Assembly (NCBI GenBank): GCA_035772405.1
Contig: JAYKKM010000500.1
Location: 531,001-595,000, forward strand
Reading direction: 5' to 3'
Source: Chrysogorgia sp. JL179-B06
Taxonomy: Eukaryota > Cnidaria > Anthozoa > Scleralcyonacea > Chrysogorgiidae
Length of the DNA stretch: 64,000 nucleotides
Made by a program: the position numbers and the translations under genes. The notes beneath the pieces are model-generated. The model saw nothing but the letters and a program-made list of their open reading frames with translations. It searched no databases and was not told the DNA's origin. This document shows, piece after piece, positions 43,923-51,699 of the stretch. Numbering within the stretch: the stretch's first letter is position 1; each line of letters begins with the position of its first letter.

Positions 43923-44156
43923 TTATAATATGAACTTGCTCACCATAATTCCAACCATAGCAGCAGCTCTCATGACAAAAAGATTAGTGGTCTTCACTCG
44001 GTCCCTTCCTTCGATCGTTCCGGTAGTCCCTTCGGTCGCTTGGTCCCTTCCTTCAGCTCGTACCTCGCTTCGCTGCGCTAGTCCCTCCCTTCGCTGCGCT
44101 CCGGTCAGGTCGGGCGAGTCGTGAAAGTTTAACTTGTTATTATACCCAAAAGTCAT
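43923..44156 (-). CDS. Small protein carrying a GC-rich in-frame insert
   Basis: ATG at 44,156 (MTFGYNNKLNFHDS). The middle of the frame is an insert rich in Gly/Arg/Glu (TGAQRREGLAQRSEVRAEGR and onward to about GRDRVK). It then returns to an ordinary hydrophobic end (TTNLFVMRAAAMVGIMVSKF). The insert DNA at 44,003-44,115 is a run of related CCCTTCGCTGCGCTCCGGTC blocks. Without it the protein would be a ~40-residue membrane peptide. Its upstream neighbour stops 21 bp before this ATG. Confidence 0.4.
   Translation of the reverse strand: MTFGYNNKLNFHDSPDLTGAQRREGLAQRSEVRAEGRDQATEGTTGTIEGRDRVKTTNLFVMRAAAMVGIMVSKFIL
44003..44115. repeat. GC-rich repeat blocks inside a Polinton gene
   Basis: Successive variants of GGTCCCTTCCTTC(A/G)..CGTTCCGGTAGTCCC, TCGTACCTCGCTTCGCTGCG and CCCTTCGCTGCGCTCCGGTC, ending AGGTCGGGCGAG. 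The final block is almost identical to that in the polymerase gene near 37,015-37,050, and the CAGCTCGTACCTCGCTTC part to that in the TIRs. Confidence 0.8.
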
Positions 44157-44176
44157 TCCACTCTCAGTAGACTCCC

Positions 44177-45280
44177 TCAAAAGGTTGTTGTAACCTGGGA
44201 CTGGTTTTTTTTCAATAGAACCATACTCCTCGGTATCAACCAGGTGTTGGGTGTCACTGCCATGTCTAGCTTGACGTGAGTGTCTTTTATAGCCTTATTC
44301 ATAAGACCAATCCATACGGAAGGTGAGTACTGAACAACTGCATCTTCGACAATGTCTCTAAAAACTTGTTGAACCTCTCTTGCACTCGCTCTGCTACCTA
44401 CAATGGTTTGTCGTGACTTCGCTTGAGCACCTAGTATTGCATACATGTAAACCTCAATAGACTGGTTCAACAACTCCTGACCTAACTCAGTTATACCGTT
44501 TGAGACTCTTGGACAATATCTTTTGTAATCTCCTTGGATATATTTTATATGATTAACCCAAGGTCCACTCAGAGGAAGATTGCTTTTTAAGGTTCTATAG
44601 TCTGAAATGTATAGTCTAATGATGTCTGCGATGTCTCCTTTGTCAAGTCGGAACATTACCCTTCGCATGGTGAAGTATACATGGAATCGCATGAGACTTG
44701 TGATCTGCTTAGGAATCTCAGAGCTTGGGGTTAGGTTTTGCAATGAAACGCCTGACTTATATGTTGCAATATACATGGAGGCTATCGCTTGATAGTAGCT
44801 TTTGATAGAGTCCACACCGTGTTTATATTGTCCCCCGTCCGGACCATCTTGAAAACGCTTCTTCGTGTCAATTACAATCTTAGGTAGATTAGACTTGAAG
44901 AAGTTCTGGTCGTCGATATAGATTGAAAAGTTATTCACTTGGTAGTTGATCACGTAGGGTGGAAATCTTTTAAACGTGTTGTCGTAATTAACCTTGTCTG
45001 TCAAAAGCAACTTTTGAACTGATCCTCCACTCCACCAAGTCTTTGGGAAGGGAGTGTTGTTATGAAGCCACTTCCACATACTCTTATCGTTCTTGAACGT
45101 GGTGCTGGTAATATCAGTGGAGAGTATGTCATTGTTCCGGAAGTATACATCCACTCTTGTCACGTCACCATTTTCTGATTGGACTGGATCAAACTCAAAC
45201 TTACTCAACGTGGCGTGAGGGTACCTCCTCAGTAAATCTGACTTTGCCTTACGGACTGCACTGTAGTATTTATCCTCCAT
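44177..45280 (-). CDS. Conserved Polinton protein of unknown function (367 aa)
   Basis: Intact frame, ATG at 45,280, 15 bp from the divergent start of the minor capsid gene. No transmembrane segment or signal peptide. The N-terminal part is mixed alpha/beta (FEFDPVQ...VDVYFRNNDI). The C-terminal half is helical, with LSGPWVNHIKYIQGDYKRY, ELGQELLNQSIEVYMYAILG, and a run ending in TPNTWLIPRSMVLL. The C-terminal pattern is one I associate with conserved 'hypothetical' proteins of animal Polintons, possibly a virion or morphogenesis protein. I cannot name a domain. Confidence 0.65.
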   Translation of the reverse strand: MEDKYYSAVRKAKSDLLRRYPHATLSKFEFDPVQSENGDVTRVDVYFRNNDILSTDITSTTFKNDKSMWKWLHNNTPFPKTWWSGGSVQKLLLTDKVNYDNTFKRFPPYVINYQVNNFSIYIDDQNFFKSNLPKIVIDTKKRFQDGPDGGQYKHGVDSIKSYYQAIASMYIATYKSGVSLQNLTPSSEIPKQITSLMRFHVYFTMRRVMFRLDKGDIADIIRLYISDYRTLKSNLPLSGPWVNHIKYIQGDYKRYCPRVSNGITELGQELLNQSIEVYMYAILGAQAKSRQTIVGSRASAREVQQVFRDIVEDAVVQYSPSVWIGLMNKAIKDTHVKLDMAVTPNTWLIPRSMVLLKKNQSQVTTTF

Positions 45281-45295
45281 TTATTCTTATAATAA
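45281..45295. promoter_or_regulatory. 15-bp divergent start region with TTATAATAA
   Basis: TTATTCTTATAATAA lies between the minus-strand ATG at 45,280 and the plus-strand ATG at 45,296. It reads as an AATAA(A)TG-type motif in both directions (TTATAATAA|ATG on plus; ATAAGAATAA|ATG on minus). Confidence 0.55.
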
Positions 45296-45960
45296 ATGAA
45301 GAAACTAACTGTATTTATAGAAGGTAAGGAGAATACTATTACTTTTGACAAAAGTATATCTATACCAGAGGGTAGTACTTTACTCGTGAAGAATATGTCT
45401 ATATTCTGGAATTACAAGAACGTTTACACTGGATATAATGACACTGTTCAAGTTGGTTCAAACAAACACATTCTAGAAGAAGGTTATTGGGATTTCAAAT
45501 ATTTTTTGATTTGCAAAAATTTGCAGAAATTGGAATATTATTAAAAAGGAACTCTTACAATTCCACGTGTACAATAACCACCTCATCTCCTGTCAAGCTG
45601 TATAAACTGTGAGAATTACTTGGTTTTGAACCAGACACTCTCATAGCCAAGACGAAGACCAGTCCAAATAAGGTAAATATTTGTAGAGGGTTGAGATTCG
45701 TAGAGCTTCATTGTGATACCCTCGTGGACGAAAGTATAAATACGAAAGGTAAAAGGAGTGGTTTAGTTGCTGTCTTACCTATGACAACAGAGTTCGCGTT
45801 GAACGATAGCGTGACAAGGTACTCAGACGTTGAAAGTAGGGTTCCTATTTTCAGCGGTATATATAACAGTCTAACTTTTCACATAGAGACAAACATAGGT
45901 TATGTGAAAGATGTAGGCTCTGTCTTGTTTGATGTTTATATCATAAAAGATGAACAATGA
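45296..45960 (+). pseudogene. Probable Polinton minor capsid (penton) protein, broken
   Basis: About 221 codons. Frame 1 (45,296-45,544) gives a beta-rich N-terminus (LTVFIEGKENTITFDKSISI...WNYKNV). After a shift near 45,500, next to a T run, another frame continues (KLYKL, an in-frame TGA near 45,612, ELLGFEPDTLIAKTKTSPNK). It joins the last open part (LRFVELHCDTLVDESINTKG...SLTFHIETNIGYVKDVGSVL...VYII). Length, strand content and the C-terminal 'LTF.I....G...D..SVLF.VYI' fit the single jelly-roll minor capsid protein of Polintons. Its stop overlaps the integrase start by 11 bp. The assignment is an inference. Confidence 0.55.
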
Positions 45961-47036
45961 TGTAGTGATAGAGCAAGGTCTTAGAGGTTTGTACTACGAT
46001 CCTGTGACTGGATATCAAAGTATGGAGAGACTTTACCAAAAAGCTAAAAAGGAGGGTCTTCACGTAAGTAGGAAATCTGTAAAAGAGTGGTTGAAAACTC
46101 AGGATACTTACACTCGATACAAACGTGTAGTTAGACGTCATGACTTTAGAAAGACATGGGTCTCTTATCTGGGAGAACAAGTCCAACTCGATCTTGTTGA
46201 TATGGGGAAATATAAAGGTAAGAATAATGGCTACTATTGGATACTCACATCTATCGAGATTTTGAGTCGCTACGCTTTCGCTATTCCCGTGTACAGAAAA
46301 GACACGAAAAACATGACAAAGGCTGTGGGTGAACTTCTACGACAATTTCATGAAAGATTTGGAGTGTATCCAAAGTTAGCACAATTTGACGATGGACTAG
46401 AGTTCTATAATGTAGGTGTAAAGACACTATTGGGAAAGCACAATGTGAAATATTTCTCTACAAAGTCAGATAAGAAAGCAGCTGTGGTCGAGAGATTTAA
46501 TAGAACTTTAAAGACCAGTATGTGGAAATATTTCTACAGTAAGGGAACTACTAAATGGATTGACATTCTAGACGATCTCGTAAAAAAACTATAACAACAC
46601 AAAACATAGTTCTACACTCATGAAACCAGCAGATGTAACACCGAAGGTTGAAAACCAGGTATGGACAACACTTTTTGGTCATGCTCTTGGTGGATTCCCA
46701 TTACCAAAATATAAGGTGGGAGATAAGGTTAGAATAAGTAAATACAAAAGTATTTTCACCAAAGGATATGAAGCAAATTTTACAGAGGAAATATTTTACA
46801 TAAAAGAGGTTGTTCGTGGAGATCCAAATGTTTACATCCTTAACGATGAGGATGAGGAAGAGATCATTGGAAAGTTCTATGAGGAAGAATTGTCTGCCGT
46901 GGAAAAGACAGAGGATGCTACGTATCGTGCGGAGAAGATTTTGAAGAGAAACAAAAAGATGGTCTTAGTAAAATGGGCTGGATATGATAACAAACATAAC
47001 TCGTGGATACCAGAGAGTGAAATAAAAAGTTTATAA
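45950..47036 (+). pseudogene. INT: Polinton retroviral-type integrase with chromodomain, one frameshift
   Basis: Inserts the element into host DNA. The first frame (45,950-46,594, 214 aa) carries the complete DDE core: D81 (QVQLDLVDMGKY), D147 (QFDDGLEFYN), E181 (VVERFNRTLK). The second frame (46,620-47,036) continues with PADVTPKVENQVW, an SH3-like barrel (YKVGDKVRISKYKSIFTKGY) and a C-terminal chromodomain (TYRAEKILKRNKKMVLVKWA, W-I-P-E-S). Coding similarity runs without a gap across the junction, where a run of seven A at 46,582-46,588 marks the frameshift. It starts inside the end of the minor capsid gene. The chromodomain suggests targeting to modified histone tails. Confidence 0.92.
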
Positions 47037-47041
47037 ATAAA

Positions 47042-48158
47042 ATGGAAGATGGTAAAGATTGGAATGAGATGGAAGATAGATTTCCAGAATATGATAATCT
47101 AGATATAGAAGATCTCAACGAGACTCTTGATGATCTAAGTAGGAGATTACTAACAGATGATAATCCATTAATCACTGAAAAAATCACGTACGTTAATAGT
47201 CTTCTTAACGAGAATGTGAGAAGTGATGTAATAGCACAGATTGATAAATATGTACAAGATCGAGGGGAAAGATTAAATCCTTTTTCAGAAAGTACAATAG
47301 AACTTAGGAGTAGGACGACTGTTAGAGATGGAAAAGTCTTCTTTAAAGTTAGACTTAAAAATGGTGGATTATCTACGAGTGCTAATATAGTACTTGATAG
47401 AAATGTAGACAAGTATGAAAAAAACACGGCAAAAAGAAATAGATTAGCTGTAGAACAATTCGAGGAACTTCTTAACGATTCTTTAAGTAACGAAGAATTT
47501 CCTATGGTTGACGTTAGGGGGTCTAGACTGTCACCTAGTGTGATGGAGAGACTTAACGCACAAGACAAAAGAGTAGTTAGTGGAGTTTTGAATCCGTCTG
47601 ATACAATACTACCAGAGTCTAGAGTTGGAAACAACGGTGCTATTCAACTCATGGCGAACGATTTCAGAGAGAGAGGTGAATCTAGTAGAGAAAAAATTCA
47701 AAATAGTGACCCAGAAACAGCTCAGAAACTTTTTCAAGAGTCAGTTGATTATGACGAAATAGTCGACGTGTTTGAAGATCAAAGAGCTAAAGAAGAAACT
47801 CGAATAGAACAAGAAAAAGATATTTCTAGACTACGAAAAGTTAAAAAGTGGTTCAAGGAGAATTGGTTAGGAGCCTCTGCGTTAGGGGATTACTATAGCT
47901 TCATCAGTTACAACTGTTATAATTGGTCTTAGAACTATGTTAATGAAAGGAGGAAGAGGGGTAGTTTCATTCGCGGGTGCTGTGAAAGACACGATCTCAA
48001 AACTAGGACCATTCGCGATGGGAGTGGCTAACTTAGCTTATAATATTATCAAAACTGGAGCCTCTGCGGTAAGTTTTTTAGCTAAAAATCTTTGGTTGGT
48101 TGTGATAGGATTAGTGTATCTTTTCGTTGAGAGAAAAAAAATATTATATAATAAATGA
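47042..48158 (+). pseudogene. Polinton virion-like protein with C-terminal membrane helices, one frameshift
   Basis: Starts 5 bp after the chromodomain stop (TTTATAAATAAAATG). Residues 1-275 are charged and helical, with many Asp/Glu and Arg and no recognised enzyme motif. The frame ends at 47,932. Another frame carries on from about 47,890 through ITIASSVTTVIIGL to 48,158, adding three hydrophobic segments (KGGRGVVSFAGAVKDTISKL; PFAMGVANLAYNIIKTGA; SAVSFLAKNLWLVVIGLVYL). Hence one frameshift next to a G run near 47,888. Membrane-embedded virion proteins with this 'FLAKNLWL' end occur in animal Polintons. The final codons overlap the capsid start as ATGA. Confidence 0.6.
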
Positions 48159-49288
48159 ACGATCTATCTCCAAACGCAAAGAAGTCTACAATGTCGATGA
48201 TTAAAGGACTAAGAACTAGGCAAGTAATAACTTTGAATCCTAATAAAGCTAGCCCGGGTGAGAGTCTGTATATTAACATCCCGAAGTTGAAACCGGACTC
48301 ATGTTTAGTCCCAGGAAGTATACATCTCTTGTTTAACTTTAAGAATGCAAATACGAAGAGTTGGTATTTGAACAACTTGTCTAAACTTTTGCAAAGTAGG
48401 TTAACTATCAAGATGGCAGGAGAAGTGGTTTATGACAACACTGGGGAGAGTGTGATTGAGGTGTACAAAGACCTCTGGAAATCCTCAAGTGAGAGGGAGG
48501 AGATGATGGAGTACGGAGTTGCAAGTGAAAATCTACGAAAACTAATTTCAAAAGACGACAGTGGAGCTGCTAGTGGAAACGATAGTAAACTCTCTGACGC
48601 TCTGGTTTTTAGTGTTGATCGCATCAAAACAGAAAATTGCACTCGATAAGATCTTAGGAGACTCTGGAATTGTATGCTCCATTCTCAATGAGCAACAACT
48701 TCGCTGGGTATAAGTTGGAAAATCTAGAACTTGAGTATGAGACCATTGACAATGCAGAACTAGCAAGTGAGATCACAAGTCCTCTACGTAGACGGGAAGG
48801 CATTACCATACGACCATGTCACTCTGATTAGTACTAAAGTGTGGGGAAAAGATGAGACTATCGTGAACGAAAATATAAATCTTCCCAGGAAAAGTATGAA
48901 AGGTGTAGTATTACTATTCACCAACAAAGTAAGGACTGACTCGGAAGAGTATCTGTACCCAAATATTGATAGTGTGAAAATCACAGTGGAAGGTGTTCCC
49001 AACTCAGTTTTTAGTCAGGGAATTCCAAAATCACGGTTCTTCTCAGAAGCAAAACAGTTAGGAAGTTTTGAAGTTTTACAAAGACCAATTCGCACTGGTT
49101 TATTGATCTTAGGAGTACACAAGACAATCAAACACATGGTAATGGTAAAAAGATTGTAAACACCCAAAGCGGTATAATGTTAGAAATCACAAAGAGGGTT
49201 ACTACAGCTGATGTAGTTCTGTCAGACATTTGTATTGTCAGACGCATTGTTAGCTATCTCTTTAGGAAATCTCAATAGTATTCAGTAA
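48155..49288 (+). pseudogene. MCP: Polinton major capsid protein (double jelly-roll), degenerate
   Basis: Start ATG directly after TATATAATAA. The first frame (to 48,649) is well conserved: TLNPNKASPGESLYINIPKL, CLVPGSIHLLFNFKN, GEVVYDNTGESVIEVYKDLW, LRKLISKDDSGAASG, DALVFSV. Beyond this, coding similarity moves through the other frames: KIALDKILGDSGI, then YAPFSMSNN, then GYKLENLELEYETI. It resumes at 48,767-49,159 (HVTLISTKVW; LPRKSMKGVVLLFTNKVRTD; GVPNSVFSQGIPKSRF) and ends in another frame at TAA 49,286-49,288. Segments are missing after YAPFSMSNN and near 48,775, so there are real deletions as well as frameshifts. It forms the icosahedral shell in Polinton-type viruses; this copy cannot. 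Confidence 0.9.
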
Positions 49289-49337
49289 CTAAACAACTTA
49301 AGTAAATTATTTAACACTCTTGTGTTAAATAAAAAAA

Positions 49338-50199
49338 ATGGAACGCTTTCAAAATAGCAATGCAAGAAATGAACAAAGTAGAACCAACCGGTTGTCAACA
49401 CAAAAAAACGTTTAACAACGAGGAAACAATAACTTGTTTAGATTGTGGTGTTATGAAAGCTATGATCCCCTCTTTTGAGAACGAGTGGAATGATAGTGAT
49501 AGAGCTCACATCATCTGTAAACCTGATCGAGAAGAAGTGGTGATCAAGAGAAAGATGGTGTTATTCAGTGAGGTTATAAAAAATTTCGTGGGTGAGTCGC
49601 GTGTGCCCCCCGAAGTGATTGATGTGGTTAGAAAGAACACTGTTGTTAATTCCGTCAAAAAATGCCATTAGAGACACTCTTAAAAAACTAAAGTTACGTA
49701 AGCAATACTCTCATGTTCATGCTATTCACCATCTAATCACTGGAGTTCCTGCTAACAAAATAAGTGATGAGGTACATCACGAGGTGGAAAAGCTCTACAA
49801 GCTGCTTTTCAGAAAACGTGAAGATAAGAGAAAATTCTTCAACCCACAACTTAATACTTTTCGTTTTGCTTAAGTACTACGGTTGTCACTTCGCTAAAGA
49901 GGAGTTCTTCATTCCAAAAGAAGTTTTGCGACAAGAAGTTTCTAGACTTCTTTTGGAAAATTACGCGGCGAGAGGACGAGAAGAGGAGACGCATTCTTTT
50001 AGAACTTCAAAAAGAAAGAGAAGAGAGGTTAGAAAGAAACGCTAGACCAATTGTGAATGCTTTTAAAGTGATTGTGGAGAAAAAAGAAGCTGAGAAAAAA
50101 GAGTTGATGAGAACAGTTGTAGGTGATTTAGTAACAGAGGATATGATGATTCTTTACACAGAGGAGATACTTGATATTATAGGGAAATACCACATCTAA
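49338..50199 (+). pseudogene. VLTF3-like late transcription factor gene, frameshifted
   Basis: After AAATAAAAAAAATG at 49,338 (or the in-frame ATG at 49,360) the first frame has a zinc-ribbon pattern (GCQH...ITCLDCG) and ends with VPPEVIDVVRK. A second (49,619-49,873) gives RDTLKKLKLRKQYSHVHAIH, LITGVPANKISDE and KFFNPQLN. A third continues LLKYYGCHFAKEEFFIPK. A fourth adds a charged coiled-coil tail (RRRILLELQKEREERLERNA) to 50,199. The order zinc ribbon, PPEVI, LKKL-LRK-Y-H---I---LTG-P, F-N-L---LLKYYG is that of the poxvirus/NCLDV VLTF3 family (PF04947). Frame changes lie near 49,640, 49,870 and 49,925. It may have activated capsid-stage genes. Assigned by eye. Confidence 0.65.
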
Positions 50200-50437
50200 A
50201 ACTTTCTGGTTCCTCTGGTTCTGCTTGTTTTTGTCTATTCATCACATGTTTCCCAACTGTGATAGCTGCAGTTAATACTCCAAAAAATGGAATTAGAGGA
50301 GCAATCCAAATCATCACACTTTTCAAATCTTTCTTAAGAAGAGGGTTACTCTTGAGTTCAGACTCCATATCCTCTGGCTTCTCTATAGCGTCCAACCCTC
50401 CAAGGAACTCACTGAATTTAAGAGATACATTGTTCAT
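50177..50437 (-). CDS. Small single-pass membrane protein (86 aa)
   Basis: Intact, ATG at 50,437. A polar N-terminal half (KFSEFLGGLDAIEKPEDMES) is followed by one transmembrane helix (SVMIWIAPLIPFFGVLTAAI) and a polar tail. Its end overlaps the tail of the convergent VLTF3-like gene by 23 bp. The start overlaps the end of the upstream small gene by 20 bp. Function unknown. Confidence 0.5.
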   Translation of the reverse strand: MNNVSLKFSEFLGGLDAIEKPEDMESELKSNPLLKKDLKSVMIWIAPLIPFFGVLTAAITVGKHVMNRQKQAEPEEPESFRCGISL

Positions 50438-50634
50438 ACATGAATTCTGTAGCCTCTTCTAATATTTTCGCTTCATACTGAGCATATAGTTTCTCAATAG
50501 TTTTCTCATTCGCTTTTTTAATGTACGTTTCGCTTTTGTCAATCTCTCCATCGTTAGCCAAGACGAGTAATTCGGAAACGTTTACGCTCAATCTCGACAG
50601 ACTTATCTTCAATCACTTCTAATTCATACTCCAT
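50418..50634 (-). pseudogene. Small helical protein, probable frameshift near its start
   Basis: The long frame (NVSELLVLANDGEIDKSETY...EKLYAQYEAKILEEATEFMY) lacks an ATG; its first usable codon is TTG at 50,612. An ATG at 50,634, directly after the TTACTAATAA motif, opens another frame (MEYELEVIEDKSVEIE) that runs parallel to it. A single indel near 50,590 probably separates them. Acidic, helical, no family recognised. Confidence 0.4.
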
Positions 50635-50662
50635 TTATTAGTAAGATATTTTTTCTTACTAA

Positions 50663-51226
50663 TTACGTCACAACTCTATACCCCCAAGGATATCGCAAAT
50701 CTATCTCTAGACAAGCATGTTCTTCGCTTTTCAACTCTTGCATAATCTTTATGAGCTCTTCTTTAGAAACCTCATTCAAGTAGGATTCCGCAAGAATTTT
50801 TGCATCGGCTTTATTAACATAATGAAAAGTAACTATCCTGGATAGATTCTCTCGGTACGGTTTCGCTATGGACGTTAGTTTGTTGAGTTAAGACGATTGT
50901 TGATAACTTATAATGTCTTGCTGAAAAACCTAAATTTCACAAGCTCACTCGTTCTATTTTTAACATCTTGACCGCTGGCACAATCATCGAGAATTATCAA
51001 GGTGCTTGTTTCCTTGATAAGCACTCACCACCTCTTTTAATGATTTGGTCAACATTGTCTTGACTAACAGGTAAAATTATAAAGTTTGGATCAAATTAAC
51101 TGTAGGACAAATTAAAACTACTCGATCAAAAACACCTTTGTACTCCTCTCTCAATCATCTTTAAAAGATAATATGTCTTTCCACAACAGGTTGGACCTAC
51201 TATAATCATATTAACGGAGGGTTCAT
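50663..51226 (-). pseudogene. ATP: Polinton packaging ATPase (FtsK/HerA-type), degenerate
   Basis: Pumps DNA into the capsid in Polinton-type viruses. The start ATG is at 51,226 and the last stop at 50,663. The motifs are present but spread over several frames. They are Walker A (MIIVGPTCCGKTYYLLKMIE near 51,160-51,215), the following strand VVLICPT, PNFIILPVSQDNVDQIIKRG near 51,010-51,075, Walker B (TLIILDDCA near 50,975-51,003), the sensor-like SARHYKLSTIVLTQQ near 50,890-50,935, and the end EIDLRYPWGYRVVT. No single frame exceeds about 60 codons, so at least four indels have accumulated. Walker A has CC where N-S/G is common. Confidence 0.85.
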
Positions 51227-51237
51227 TTATTAATAAA
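51227..51237. promoter_or_regulatory. 11-bp divergent start region
   Basis: TTATTAATAAA is all that lies between the ATPase ATG (minus, 51,226) and the ATG of the MGQCTSS gene (plus, 51,238). Both genes therefore begin with an AATAA(A)TG-type context and essentially no leader. Confidence 0.55.
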
Positions 51238-51459
51238 ATGGGGCAATGTACGTCAAGTAATGAGAACGTTAACCGAAAGAAGAAGAGCGATCGTCAACTC
51301 AGAGTTGGAATAAAGTTTAAAGAGATAGAGTTAGGAGGGTTTATAGGACTCTCTATGATAGTAGACGATACATACTCAGAGGTCAGTCATGTAACTGAGA
51401 TCGCTCCTTTGTTAAGTAGACCTGAACCGGACTCAACCGGTAATTCGGAACTAATATAA
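51238..51459 (+). CDS. Putative N-myristoylated protein (73 aa)
   Basis: MGQCTSSNENVNRKKKSDRQ is a strong N-myristoylation signal (Gly2, Ser/Thr at position 6) with a Cys at position 4 that could be palmitoylated and a basic patch suited to membrane binding. The rest (RVGIKFKEIELGGFIGLSMI...) is beta-like and ends acidic. No transmembrane helix. It is divergent from the ATPase. Its TAA is followed immediately by the ATG of the next gene (TAAATG). Function unknown; a membrane-associated virion or assembly protein is plausible. Confidence 0.55.
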   Translation: MGQCTSSNENVNRKKKSDRQLRVGIKFKEIELGGFIGLSMIVDDTYSEVSHVTEIAPLLSRPEPDSTGNSELI

Positions 51460-51627
51460 ATGGGTAATATATTGAAGAGGACTGATCACAAACCACTATC
51501 TGATCTCTTAGCAGATGTGTCTAGTAGTGATGACGAGACAGTGGTGTACACAAGGGGAACTATAGAGAAACGGGGCATCGGGATATCACGTGATGGACAC
51601 GTGGGCAAATCTAAAAATAGATTGTGA
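51460..51627 (+). CDS. Second putative N-myristoylated protein (55 aa)
   Basis: Begins with ATG directly after the previous stop. MGNILKRTDHKPLSDLLADV again starts with a myristoylation-competent MGNxxK/R sequence, though position 6 is Lys rather than Ser/Thr. A Ser/Asp-rich linker (SSSDDET) and a basic end (RDGHVGKSKNRL) follow. It ends about 70 bp before the right TIR. Two short Gly2 proteins side by side suggest a membrane-tethered pair. Confidence 0.45.
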   Translation: MGNILKRTDHKPLSDLLADVSSSDDETVVYTRGTIEKRGIGISRDGHVGKSKNRL

Positions 51628-51699
51628 AATTTTCAAAATGAAATATTCTGAAAATTGGATTAAATAATTTTCTGGAACATGTGGACAAAAACTTGAATG

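Noticed and set aside
43906..44124. Plus-strand 72-aa ORF over the GC-rich repeats
   Set aside because: It is the antisense of the small minus-strand gene with its insert; its length comes from the repeat blocks.
40033..45960. In-frame TGA codons as recoding (selenocysteine or tryptophan)
   Set aside because: They occur only in genes that also have frameshifts, other Polinton genes use TGA as a true stop (48,156-48,158; 42,582-42,584), and no SECIS-like structure was seen.
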